The position numbers were made by a program, and so were the translations under genes. The notes beneath the pieces are model-generated. The model was not told the DNA's origin, made no database searches, and saw nothing but the letters and a program-made list of their open reading frames with translations. This document shows, one piece after another, positions 44,341-52,964 of a stretch of DNA of 64,000 nucleotides (positions are counted from its first letter, which is position 1; each line of letters opens with the position of its first letter). Source of the stretch: CAZYFH01 sp964646815 (GTDB taxonomy: Bacteria > Acidobacteriota > Vicinamibacteria > Vicinamibacterales > UBA8438); contig CAZYFH010000002.1 in NCBI GenBank assembly GCA_964646815.1, forward strand, positions 124,001 to 188,000, in the 5' to 3' direction.

Positions 44341-46044
44341 TCACTTCGTCGAGACGTAGATCTCTCCGTCTTCGAGAAACTCCGCTGACTTCTCGACGAG
44401 CCCGTTTGCCACAGCCTGATCGGGTTCCACGCCGCGCTCGGCCGCGTACTCCCGAAGTTGCTGTGTGATCTCCATGCTGCAGAACCTGGGACCGCACATC
44501 GAGCAAAAGTGCGCCACCTTGGCTCCATCGGCCGGCAGCGTCTCGTCATGATAGGCACGAGCGGTCACCGGGTCGAGCGACAGGTTGAACTGGTCTTCCC
44601 ACCGGAACTCGAAGCGCGCCTTCGACAGCGCATCGTCCCGCACCTGCGCGCGCGGGTGACCTTTGGCGAGGTCGGCCGCATGCGCCGCGATCTTGTAGGC
44701 CAGCACCCCAGCCTTGACGTCGTCCCGGTTGGGTAGTCCCAGGTGCTCCTTCGGCGTAACGTAGCAGAGCATCGCCGTCCCGTACCAACCGATCATCGCG
44801 GCGCCGATGGCGGAGGTCAGGTGATCGTAGCCTGGCGCGACGTCAGTCGTCAGCGGCCCCAGCGTGTAGAACGGCGCCTCGTCACACCACTCGAGTTGCT
44901 TCTCCATGTTCTCGCGGATGAGATGCATCGGCACGTGTCCGGGCCCCTCGTTCATGACCTGCACGTCGTGCTCCCAGGCGATTCGCGTCAGCTCGCCTTG
45001 CGTGCGGAGCTCCGCAAACTGTGGCTCGTCGTTCGCGTCGGCGATCGACCCTGGGCGGAGTCCGTCGCCCAACGAGAACGACACGTCGTACGCCTGCATG
45101 ATCTCGCAGATCTCGCGGAAGTGGGTGTAGGCGAAGTTCTCCTGATGATGCGCCAGACACCACTTGGCGTGGATGGCGCCTCCACGCGACACGATGCCGG
45201 TCAGCCGGTTCGCTGTGAGCGGAACGTAGTGCAACCGCACGCCCGCGTGGACGGTGAAGTAATCAACGCCTTGCTCGGCCTGCTCGATCAGCGTGTCGCG
45301 ATAGATGTCCCAGGTCAGCTCCTCCGGCCGGCCGCCGACGCGCTCGAGCGCCTGGTAGATCGGAACGGTCCCGATCGGTACCGGAGCGTTGCGGATGATC
45401 CACTCGCGGGTTCGGTGGATGTCTGGACCGGTCGACAGATCCATTACCGTATCGGCGCCCCACAGTGTGGCCCAGCGTAGCTTTTCCACTTCCTCGTCGA
45501 TCGACGAGCTGACGGCCGAGTTGCCAATGTTGGCGTTAATCTTCACGAGAAAGCGGCGCCCGATCGCCATCGGCTCGAGTTCGGGGTGATTGATGTTGGC
45601 TGGAATGATCGCGCGCCCGCGTGCCACTTCGTCTCGCACGAACTCCGGCTCCAACCCTTCCCGAATCGCGACGAATTCCATCTCTTCCGTGACAAGGCCC
45701 TTGCGCGCGTAATGCATCTGTGTCACGGCGCCGCGACCCCGCACCACAGGCCGGCGGGGAGCCCGGGTCTCAGACACGGGCGCGCCGGTGCGCGGCGCGG
45801 TCTGGGCGACATCGCCTCGGCTAGCGAGCCAGTCACGGCGCAACGGCGGCAACCCCTGCCGCACATCGACCCCGTGTGGTCCGCTCGTGTCATAGACACG
45901 CTGAGGCGGCTCGCCGCCGGACAACGCAACCTCGCGCATCGGGACGCTCACGCGGTCACCCCGCACGTGCACCTTGCGCGAACCGGGAAACGCCGTCATG
46001 AAGTCGGACGTGTCGGGCGGGATCGACGAGGCCGCGCTAGCCAT
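44341..46044 (-). CDS. thiC: Phosphomethylpyrimidine synthase
   Basis: ThiC is a radical SAM enzyme that converts aminoimidazole ribotide to HMP phosphate, the pyrimidine part of thiamine. The 567-residue protein has GRAIIPANINHPELEPMAIG, VKINANIGNS, GPGHVPMH and the C-terminal cluster motif CSMCGPRFC. ATG 46044 is preceded by AAGGAG at eight bases, which rules out the longer frame that would begin inside the riboswitch. It is controlled by the TPP riboswitch at 46100-46172. No other thi gene is in the window. Confidence 0.96.
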   Translation of the reverse strand: MASAASSIPPDTSDFMTAFPGSRKVHVRGDRVSVPMREVALSGGEPPQRVYDTSGPHGVDVRQGLPPLRRDWLASRGDVAQTAPRTGAPVSETRAPRRPVVRGRGAVTQMHYARKGLVTEEMEFVAIREGLEPEFVRDEVARGRAIIPANINHPELEPMAIGRRFLVKINANIGNSAVSSSIDEEVEKLRWATLWGADTVMDLSTGPDIHRTREWIIRNAPVPIGTVPIYQALERVGGRPEELTWDIYRDTLIEQAEQGVDYFTVHAGVRLHYVPLTANRLTGIVSRGGAIHAKWCLAHHQENFAYTHFREICEIMQAYDVSFSLGDGLRPGSIADANDEPQFAELRTQGELTRIAWEHDVQVMNEGPGHVPMHLIRENMEKQLEWCDEAPFYTLGPLTTDVAPGYDHLTSAIGAAMIGWYGTAMLCYVTPKEHLGLPNRDDVKAGVLAYKIAAHAADLAKGHPRAQVRDDALSKARFEFRWEDQFNLSLDPVTARAYHDETLPADGAKVAHFCSMCGPRFCSMEITQQLREYAAERGVEPDQAVANGLVEKSAEFLEDGEIYVSTK

Positions 46045-46099
46045 AATTCGAACTCCTTCGAGCCGTGACGCGGACCCGGAAGGCGGGGAAATGCGCCGT

Positions 46100-46172
46100 G
46101 CTCCCTTTCCCGGTTCCAACCGGATCAGGTTCCAAGGGTCGTGCTCTCAATACCGTATGGGATACCCCTGGC
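46100..46172 (-). promoter_or_regulatory. TPP riboswitch (THI element) upstream of thiC
   Basis: On the minus strand the THI-box features appear in order: CAGGGGT, TTGAGAG (the CTGAGA box), ACCCTTGGAACCTGATCCGG and AAAGGGAG. These form the conserved TPP aptamer. The aptamer ends about 55 bases before the thiC start, so it probably represses thiC at the level of transcription elongation or translation initiation when thiamine pyrophosphate is abundant. Confidence 0.93.
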
Positions 46173-46212
46173 GGCTGCGGACGACTATAGCATGCGTCGT
46201 CCCTGACGATTC

Positions 46213-47430
46213 TCAGATCTTGCGCAGGACGAGGCACTTCAGATACGACGTCTCCGGCGCGCCCGCGAGCACCGGATGATCGCGACCCTGGCGTCGCTTC
46301 TCGACCACGATCACTTCGGCGCGCGCGTGGGCGGCAGCCTCGGCGACGATGCGACCGAACGTCGGCTCGTCGACGTGATAAGAGCAGCTGGAGGTGATGA
46401 GTGTTCCGCCGCGCGTCAGCAGCCTGAACGCCCGGAGGTTGATCTCGCGGTACCCGGCCTGCGCCCTCGCCGTCGCGCCACGGTTCTTCGCAAAGGCCGG
46501 CGGGTCGAGCACGATCGTCTCGAAGTGTTCGCCGCGTCGGTCGAGCTCCCGGAGCACGTCGAACGCGTTGCCAGCGATCGCTCGGATGTTCGTGATGCCG
46601 TTTCGCTCCGCGTGCCGTGCGACACGCGCCACCGCGTCGTCCGAGACCTCGATCGCCGTTACATCGGCGCACGATGGGGCCATCCGCAGCGCAAAAGCGC
46701 CCGTGTAGCTAAAGCAGTCGAGACCTCGCCCCGTCGCGTAGCGCGCCGCCGCTGCGCGATTCTCCCGCTGATCCAGGAAGAGGCCGGTTTTCTGTCCGGT
46801 CCAAGGTTCGACGAGCAGGGTGACCGGCCCTTCGCGCACCTCGACCACCTCGGGCACATCGCCGTAGCGCAACTCGACCGTCCGGTCGAGACCCTCCAGA
46901 CCGCGCACCTTCGGGTCGTTCCGCGCGAGAATTCCGCGCGGGCGCACGAGGTCGGCCAACAGTTCGCAGATGAGTGGCAGCCGCCGGTCCATACCCTGCG
47001 AAAGCGTCTGGACAACCAGTGTCTCGGCGTACCGGTCGACGATAAGCGACGGCAACCGGTCGCCCTCCCCGTGCACGAGCCGATAGGCGGTTGCGTCGAT
47101 CGAGAGCTGTTCCCTATACCGCACGGCGTGGGCCAGCCGCTCTCGCCAGAACGTCGTGTCGGGTGGACGATCCGATCGGGTCACCATGCGCAGCGCGATC
47201 ACCGACCGATCGCTGAACAGCCCGTACCCGAGCGCCCCGCCGCGGCGGCCAATGACGCGCACGACGTCGCCGGCATCGGCATCCACTTGCGTGAGATCGG
47301 AGCGGTAGATCCATGGGTGACCGGCGCGTACTCGCTGTACGGCGCGCGGCGTGACGACCACGGTGGCGCGACGCGGCGAGGCGGGCGCCGCGACGACAGA
47401 AGACTCGCTAGCCGTCGGTTCGCGTGACAT
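46213..47430 (-). CDS. rlmI: Class I SAM-dependent rRNA (cytosine) methyltransferase, RlmI-like
   Basis: The 405-residue protein has an N-terminal PUA-like domain (RVRAGHPWIYRSDL) and a methyltransferase domain with FSYTGAFALRMA (SAM motif I), LDPPAFAKNR and SSCSYHVDEPTF. These are characteristic of RlmI/YccW, which makes 5-methylcytosine in 23S rRNA. The start is ATG 47430 with GAGGGA upstream; the longer frame overlaps the rpiB promoter. It is divergent from rpiB. Confidence 0.9.
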   Translation of the reverse strand: MSREPTASESSVVAAPASPRRATVVVTPRAVQRVRAGHPWIYRSDLTQVDADAGDVVRVIGRRGGALGYGLFSDRSVIALRMVTRSDRPPDTTFWRERLAHAVRYREQLSIDATAYRLVHGEGDRLPSLIVDRYAETLVVQTLSQGMDRRLPLICELLADLVRPRGILARNDPKVRGLEGLDRTVELRYGDVPEVVEVREGPVTLLVEPWTGQKTGLFLDQRENRAAAARYATGRGLDCFSYTGAFALRMAPSCADVTAIEVSDDAVARVARHAERNGITNIRAIAGNAFDVLRELDRRGEHFETIVLDPPAFAKNRGATARAQAGYREINLRAFRLLTRGGTLITSSCSYHVDEPTFGRIVAEAAAHARAEVIVVEKRRQGRDHPVLAGAPETSYLKCLVLRKI

Positions 47431-47470
47431 CGTCAGACCCGTCCCTCGCAAGCAACCGCGGACCCTATAG

Positions 47471-47476
47471 TACAAT
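47471..47476 (+). promoter_or_regulatory. -10 element giving a leaderless rpiB message
   Basis: TACAAT lies six bases before the rpiB ATG. No Shine-Dalgarno sequence is present. Confidence 0.5.
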
Positions 47477-47482
47477 CGCATC

Positions 47483-47938
47483 ATGCGAGTCGGACTTGGC
47501 GCTGATCATGCAGGTGTAGCGCTCAAAGATCGCATCAAGCGCGCGTTCGAAGACCGCGGCGTTGCCTACGAGGACCTCGGCACAGATTCCGACGAACGAG
47601 TGGACTACCCGGACTACGCGCGCCGGGTCGCCGAAGGCGTGGCCTCTGGTGTCTTCGATCGCGGCATCCTCTGCTGTGGAAGCGGTATCGGCATGGCGAT
47701 CGCTGCAAACAAGGTCAGTGGAGTGCGCGCCGCATCGGTGTTGGACCTCGATACCGCGCGTCTGAGCCGGGCACACAACGACGCGAACGTGCTGGCACTG
47801 GCCGGCCGAACCCTCGACGTGGACACGGCGCTGGCCATCGTCCACGCGTTTCTGACGACGTCGTTCGCCGGCGGGCGGCATCAGCGCCGCCTCGACAAGA
47901 TCGCGTCGATGGAACACCAGGAAGCCTCGACCCTATGA
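47483..47938 (+). CDS. rpiB: Ribose-5-phosphate isomerase B
   Basis: RpiB interconverts ribose-5-phosphate and ribulose-5-phosphate. The 151-residue protein has GADHAGVALKDRI with active-site Asp-His, and CCGSGIGMAIAANKVSGVRAA with the catalytic Cys and anion-binding loop. It ends four bases into glyA, so rpiB-glyA-dinG-yggS form a tightly overlapping operon, a common rpiB-glyA pairing. Confidence 0.96.
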   Translation: MRVGLGADHAGVALKDRIKRAFEDRGVAYEDLGTDSDERVDYPDYARRVAEGVASGVFDRGILCCGSGIGMAIAANKVSGVRAASVLDLDTARLSRAHNDANVLALAGRTLDVDTALAIVHAFLTTSFAGGRHQRRLDKIASMEHQEASTL

Positions 47939-49230
47939 CGAATATCGTTCAGGACATCGGCCCGGCGCTGGAGTCGGCGCGCCAACGGCACATCGCCGAC
48001 ACAGACCCCGAGATTGCGCAAGCGATTCGTGACGAGGTAGAGCGCCAGAACTCAGGCATTGAGCTGATTGCTTCGGAGAACTTCGTCAGCGCTGCGATCC
48101 TCGACGCAATGGGCTCGGTCCTCACCAACAAGTACGCGGAGGGATATCCGGGACGGCGGTATTACGGTGGGTGCGAGTGCGTCGACGTGGCGGAGGCCCT
48201 CGCGATCAGCCGCGCCAAGAGCCTGTTCGGAGCTGAACACGCGAACGTGCAGCCGCATTCGGGAGCGCAGGCGAACATGGCCGCGTATTTTGCTTTGATC
48301 CGTCCGGGTGACACCGTGCTCGGGATGAACCTGGCCCACGGCGGCCACCTCACGCACGGCCATCCGCTGAACTTCTCGGGCCAGCTGTATACCGTCGTGC
48401 CCTACGGCGTGCACCGCGAGGACGAGCGAATCGACTACGACGAACTGGAGCGCCTCGCGCGCGAGCACACACCCCAGCTGATCATGGTGGGGGCGAGCGC
48501 CTATCCGCGTATCATCGACTTCGCACGCATCGCCGCCGTCGCATCGGAGATCGGAGCGGCAATGGTGACCGACATGGCCCACATCGCCGGATTGGTGGCC
48601 ACCGGACTCCATCCGAGCCCTGTGCCACATGCCGACATCGTCACGACGACGACACACAAGACACTCCGCGGGCCGCGTGGCGGCCTCGCGCTGTGTCGAG
48701 AGACCCACCGCAAGCGTCTCGACAAGGCACTGTTCCCGGGGGTACAGGGCGGACCGCTGATGCACATCATCGCGGCCAAGGCCGTCTGCTTCAAGGAGGC
48801 GGCAGAACCGGGCTTCGCCGACTATCAGCGGCAGGTCGTGACCAACGCGGCGCGCTTGGCGTCCGGGCTCGCAGCACAGGGGTTCCGCATCGTGAGTGGA
48901 GGTACGGACACGCATCTGCTGCTGGTCGACGTCCTCTCTCGCGGCCTCACCGGCACGGCGTCGGAGGCGGCGCTCGGCCGCGCGGCCATCACGGTCAACA
49001 AGAACGCCATTCCTTTCGACCAGCACCCTCCGATGGTCGCGAGCGGCATCCGGCTCGGCACGCCGGCGGTCACGACGCGTGGCATGACGGAACCGGAGAT
49101 GGATTTCATCGCCGAGCTGATCGCCCGGGTCCTTACCGCGCCCGACAACGAGCGCGTGGCAGGCATGGTTCGTGCCGAAGTCGAAGCACTGTGCCGGAAG
49201 TTCCCACTGTACCCGACCAGTCCGAGTTGA
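47935..49230 (+). CDS. glyA: Serine hydroxymethyltransferase
   Basis: GlyA is a PLP enzyme that converts serine and tetrahydrofolate to glycine and methylene-THF. The 431-residue protein has ELIASENFVS, KYAEGYPGRRYYGGCE, HSGAQANMAAY and the PLP lysine in TTTTHKTLRGPRGG. The ATG overlaps the rpiB stop (ATGA). Its own stop overlaps a TTG in the dinG frame. Confidence 0.98.
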   Translation: MTNIVQDIGPALESARQRHIADTDPEIAQAIRDEVERQNSGIELIASENFVSAAILDAMGSVLTNKYAEGYPGRRYYGGCECVDVAEALAISRAKSLFGAEHANVQPHSGAQANMAAYFALIRPGDTVLGMNLAHGGHLTHGHPLNFSGQLYTVVPYGVHREDERIDYDELERLAREHTPQLIMVGASAYPRIIDFARIAAVASEIGAAMVTDMAHIAGLVATGLHPSPVPHADIVTTTTHKTLRGPRGGLALCRETHRKRLDKALFPGVQGGPLMHIIAAKAVCFKEAAEPGFADYQRQVVTNAARLASGLAAQGFRIVSGGTDTHLLLVDVLSRGLTGTASEAALGRAAITVNKNAIPFDQHPPMVASGIRLGTPAVTTRGMTEPEMDFIAELIARVLTAPDNERVAGMVRAEVEALCRKFPLYPTSPS

Positions 49231-51176
49231 CGCGCGCCGTTGCCGAGGCGTTCGCGGACGACGGTGTGCTCGCGGGTGCGCTGCCGGCGTTCGAGGCCCG
49301 CGACAGCCAGCGCACGATGGCGACGTCCGCCGCAGAGCTCTTCGAGCATGGCGGCGTCCTACTGGCCGAAGCAGGCACCGGTACCGGCAAGACGCTCGCC
49401 TATCTCGTGCCCGCCATTCTGAGCGGCGAGCGTGTGCTGGTCTCGACCGGCACCAAGAATCTCCAGGATCAGATCTTCTACAAGGACCTGCCCGCGTTGC
49501 GAACCGCGCTCGATAGGCCTTTCACGGCCGCGTATATGAAGGGACGCGGGAACTATCTCTGCCTCCACCGATTCGCGGCACTTCAGGGAGACAACGCGCC
49601 TCGCTCCGCCGCCGACGCCGCCTACATCGCCCAAATTGCCGAGTGGGCCGAGCAGACCGAGATCGGCGACCGAGCGGAGGTCGAGGACCTCCCCGACAAC
49701 CTGGCCGTCTGGCACGATGTCTCGGCCACATCGGAGAACTGCATCGGCACGGAGTGCCCGTCGTATCGTGAGTGCTTCGTCACGAAGATGCGCCAACGCG
49801 CCGCCGAGTCAGACCTCGTCATCGTCAACCATCACCTCCTGTGCGCCGATGCGGCCGTGCGGGAAAGCGACTATGGCGAGGTGATTCCGGCGTGTTCGTA
49901 CGCGGTCATCGACGAAGCGCACCAGCTCGAAGACGTGGCGACGCAGTACTTCGGCGTCGCTGTCAGTAATCGCCGGCTCGACGACCTCGAGCGCGACGGC
50001 CAGCGCGTACTCGGTGAGGTCGCCGACCTCAATGTAGACGACGTCGGCATTCGCGAGCTGCGGGACCTCCTGGACCAGGTTCGCAACGCGGCCCGGTTTT
50101 TCTTCGGCGCCCTCATAGCGTCCGACGTCGCCACCGATCGGTCCCGATTCACGCCTGATGCGATCGCACCGGTGGCTGAGCCGGGTCGTCGGCTCGTGCG
50201 CGCGCTCGACGATCTCGCGCGCGCGCTGTCCACCGCGGACGCGGCGTCCGAAGAGTTGCAGGCGCTGGGCCGTCGCGCCACCGAGCTTGGCGGCCATCTC
50301 TCCTTCCTGCTCGCCGCGGACGATCGCGACTTCGTCTACTTTCTCGAGCGACGCCGGCGCGGCGTCTTTCTGCGCGCGTCGCCCATCGATGTGTCCGGTA
50401 TCGTCCGCGAGCTTCTCCTCGACCGCATGCAGGGCACGATCCTCACATCGGCGACGCTCACGGTGGATGCCTCGTTTCACTACCTGCGCGGCCGGCTGGG
50501 GGTGGCAGAAGCGAGCGAGCTACGCCTGACCTCTGAGTTCGACTACCGCCAACAGGCCATCCTCTACCTGCCGCGCGACATGCCAGACCCGCGGCATCCG
50601 ACATTCACTGAGGCGGTCGCACAACAGGTCCACGGTCTCCTGCGTGTGACCGCCGGTCGCGCCTTCGTGCTCTTCACGAGCTATGTGAATCTCCGCGACG
50701 TGGAGGCGCGTCTCGCGCCGACGCTTCCATATCCGATCTTCGTCCAGGGCCGTGCGCCACGCACGGTGCTGCTTCGCGAGTTTCGGACGACCGCGAATGC
50801 CGTCCTGCTCGCCACATCGAGCTTCTGGCAGGGGGTCGACGTCGTCGGCGATCAGCTGAGCTGCGTCGTGATCGACAAGCTGCCGTTCGCGTCGCCTGGT
50901 GATCCGCTGACCGCCGCCCGGATGGAGAAGATCGCCGACGATGGCGGCAGCGCGTTCGGAGACTACCAGGTGCCCCTGGCCATCCTCGCGCTCCAGCAAG
51001 GTCTCGGACGGCTGCTCCGTCATCGCACCGACCGCGGCGTGCTGGCGCTGCTCGACTCAAGGGTGCAGACGAAGGGCTACGGCCGCCGATTTATCGCCTC
51101 GCTCCCCCCAGCGCCGGTGACGCACGATCTGGCCGAGGTGGACCGTTTCTTCAACGATGAGAGACTGGAGCGGTAG
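49227..51176 (+). CDS. dinG: DinG-family ATP-dependent DNA helicase (iron-sulphur)
   Basis: This superfamily 2 (XPD-like) helicase of 649 residues has Walker A EAGTGTGKTLAYLVPA, the DEAH box VIDEAHQLEDVA, and four cysteines (NYLCLHRF; NCIGTECPSYRECF) for a 4Fe-4S cluster. C-terminal helicase motifs SSFWQGVDVVGDQLSCVVI and QQGLGRLLRH are present. It unwinds forked DNA and R-loops during repair. TTG 49227 overlaps the glyA stop (TTGA); GTG 49191 is an alternative that adds twelve residues. It overlaps yggS by 20 bases. Confidence 0.92.
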   Translation: MTRAVAEAFADDGVLAGALPAFEARDSQRTMATSAAELFEHGGVLLAEAGTGTGKTLAYLVPAILSGERVLVSTGTKNLQDQIFYKDLPALRTALDRPFTAAYMKGRGNYLCLHRFAALQGDNAPRSAADAAYIAQIAEWAEQTEIGDRAEVEDLPDNLAVWHDVSATSENCIGTECPSYRECFVTKMRQRAAESDLVIVNHHLLCADAAVRESDYGEVIPACSYAVIDEAHQLEDVATQYFGVAVSNRRLDDLERDGQRVLGEVADLNVDDVGIRELRDLLDQVRNAARFFFGALIASDVATDRSRFTPDAIAPVAEPGRRLVRALDDLARALSTADAASEELQALGRRATELGGHLSFLLAADDRDFVYFLERRRRGVFLRASPIDVSGIVRELLLDRMQGTILTSATLTVDASFHYLRGRLGVAEASELRLTSEFDYRQQAILYLPRDMPDPRHPTFTEAVAQQVHGLLRVTAGRAFVLFTSYVNLRDVEARLAPTLPYPIFVQGRAPRTVLLREFRTTANAVLLATSSFWQGVDVVGDQLSCVVIDKLPFASPGDPLTAARMEKIADDGGSAFGDYQVPLAILALQQGLGRLLRHRTDRGVLALLDSRVQTKGYGRRFIASLPPAPVTHDLAEVDRFFNDERLER

Positions 51177-51915
51177 GCTGGCAGATCAAGCGCTCGTCGA
51201 CACCTTCAGGCGGAACACCGCAACGGTCCGGAACCGCATCCGGCAGGCGGCGCAACAGGCCGGGCGGCGTCCAGAGGACATCCGTCTCGTGGCGGTCTCG
51301 AAAACGTTCCCGCAGACGTATATCGAAGCAGCCGTCGAGGCAGGGCTCCACCACCTGGGCGAGAATCGCGTGCAGGAAGCCCTGCAGAAGATCGCACAAT
51401 CGACCGAACTACAGATCGAGTGGCACTTGATTGGCCACCTGCAAGGGAACAAGGTGCGGAGCGCCGCAGCCGCGTTCCACTGGATTCACTCGGTGGACAG
51501 CGTCAAGCTTTTGCATCGGATCGACCAGGCTGCCAGCGACCAGGGCGTCACGCCGCACCTGCTCGTGCAGGTCGATCTTGCAGGCGAGGCGGCTAAACAT
51601 GGCGCATCGCTGGAGGAGACTCGTCGCCTCCTCGACGCCGCGCCGTCGTGTCAGGCCGCCGCGGTCTGCGGGCTAATGGTCATGCCGCCGTGGAATGACG
51701 ACCCTGAGCAGGCCCGGCCCTACTTCCGTCGACTGCGCGACCTGCGCGATGAGCTGGTCAGCGACGGGGTGGCCGTCCGCGTCACCCGCGACCTATCGAT
51801 GGGGATGAGCCACGACTTCGAGGTCGCAATTCAGGAAGGCGCAACGATAGTGCGTGTAGGCACGGCGATCTTCGGCCGCCGGACTCCGCCCGCCGAGAGG
51901 GCGACATCAGTATGA
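51157..51915 (+). CDS. yggS: PLP homeostasis protein, YggS/PROSC family
   Basis: The 252-residue single-domain alanine-racemase-fold protein binds PLP without racemase activity and balances cellular PLP and amino-acid pools. It has VRLVAVSKTFP-like residues with the PLP Lys (LVAVSKTFPQTYIEAA), FGENRVQE-like HHLGENRVQEALQK, EWHLIGHLQGNK and SMGMSHDFEVAIQEGATIVRVG. In many bacteria yggS precedes cell-division genes; here it is followed directly (ATGA overlap) by a decayed divIVA. Confidence 0.94.
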   Translation: MRDWSGRLADQALVDTFRRNTATVRNRIRQAAQQAGRRPEDIRLVAVSKTFPQTYIEAAVEAGLHHLGENRVQEALQKIAQSTELQIEWHLIGHLQGNKVRSAAAAFHWIHSVDSVKLLHRIDQAASDQGVTPHLLVQVDLAGEAAKHGASLEETRRLLDAAPSCQAAAVCGLMVMPPWNDDPEQARPYFRRLRDLRDELVSDGVAVRVTRDLSMGMSHDFEVAIQEGATIVRVGTAIFGRRTPPAERATSV

Positions 51916-52494
51916 ACGTGACGCCACTCGATCTCCAACAACACAAGTTCCGGTTGTCCGTCCGAGTTTTTGAGCGTGCTGAGGTGACCGCGTTTCTGGT
52001 GGAAGCCGCGACGACTATGAGTAGGCGCTGCGCGAGCTCGACAAGATGCGAGATGCGCTACAGCGCCGGGACGAACAGCTCGCCGAGCACCGCGAGCGTG
52101 AGACGAATCTCCGCAACACCCTGCTGACGCCTCAAAAGCTGGCCGATGATGTTCGACACAACGCCAAGCACGACGCAAAGGCGATCGTGCGCGACGCCCA
52201 AAGCCGCACCAACCTGGCGCTGAAAAAGGTCCACGCCCGTCTCGAATGGTCGAGCGCGAGATACCGCAGCTCCGCCTTAAACGTACCGATGTAGAAACAT
52301 CGCTCGAGGCATCAATCAGTGCACTCACCAACGTACTCGAGTTCGTTCGCAGACAAGAATCGGCCACCGGCGGGGACAACATCCGGCTCTACCGGCCACG
52401 ATCGTCCGCCGACGAGCCGTTCGTCGCGGGTACCGCGACGTCGGACCGGCACCCCCCAGATCCGGAGGGCTCCCATCAAGGAGCTCTCGTCTGA
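51912..52494 (+). pseudogene. divIVA: Decayed divIVA (two frameshifts and one amber codon)
   Basis: Three frames join into one DivIVA-like protein. Frame one begins MNVTPLDLQQHKFR and breaks near 52010. Frame two continues YE-amber-ALRELDKM (TAG at 52022-52024), then a long coiled coil (LQRRDEQLAEHRERETNLRN) to ARLE near 52245. Frame three resumes VEREIPQLRLKRTD and ends at TGA 52494. DivIVA proteins recruit division and growth factors to curved membranes. The N-terminal membrane-binding segment and coiled coil are recognisable, so decay is recent. Three separate lesions are hard to explain by one sequencing error. Confidence 0.85.
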
Positions 52495-52582
52495 TGGACA
52501 TGTAGGGCGAGGCTTCAGCCTCGCCTCGCAGGCCTGAAGGCCTGGGCTACGCAAGCGACCTCCGGACCTAACAGTCCACTAG
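52491..52582. mobile_element. Probable short CTAG-ended element containing a REP-like palindrome
   Basis: The right end ACAGTCCACTAG (52571-52582) is an exact family end. The left side CTGATGGACATGTAGG resembles the inverted end imperfectly. Inside is a REP-like double palindrome (52502-52550): GGCGAGGCTTCAGCCTCGCC and AGGCCTGAAGGCCT, bounded by GTAG and CTAC. The right CTAG contains the stop codon of the gene on the minus strand. Confidence 0.5.
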
Positions 52583-52950
52583 TCTTGAAGCCCCGGGGTG
52601 AAGTCATTCGCTCGCTGGGACGTAATCACCTGTCCGTCGATGCTGGACTCGAACGTCCACGGCGCGGAGACCCCCTGGCGCACGTTGAGCTCGGCGGTGT
52701 AGACCGCATCAATCTACGTGTGTTCCTGCAAACGGCGCACCGCGATCCCGGCGGCGGTCAGCGAGAGGTCGAACGTGGAGGCTAGCTCCAGCGTACGCCG
52801 GATGACCACGCCGTCCGGGACATCCATGCTCTGCCGGGCCGTTTCCAGCAGCCGCGTCTCGAATTGGCGACTGTGAATGTAGAACGGTCCGACTCGCCAG
52901 CTGGCACACACGAGGGCCGCCAGCGTGAGCCACTATAGAATCGCCCGCAT
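52579..52950 (-). pseudogene. Small membrane-anchored protein gene with two in-frame amber codons (DUF4845-like)
   Basis: One continuous frame reads MRAIL-amber-WLTLAALVCASWR (TAG at 52933-52935), then VGPFYIHSRQFETRLLETAR to RRLQEHT-amber-IDAVYTAELNVRQG (TAG at 52714-52716). It ends GLQD at a TAG inside a CTAG repeat end. An N-terminal hydrophobic helix and a small alpha/beta domain fit DUF4845-type proteins, which often lie beside lepB, but I am not certain of the family. It follows lepB by 14 bases. With two nonsense codons and no frameshift it is probably a pseudogene. Confidence 0.6.
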
Positions 52951-52964
52951 CGTCAGATCCTGCG

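Noticed and set aside
46045..46119. Longer N terminus of ThiC
   Set aside because: It would start inside the TPP aptamer; the ATG at 46044 has a proper AAGGAG.
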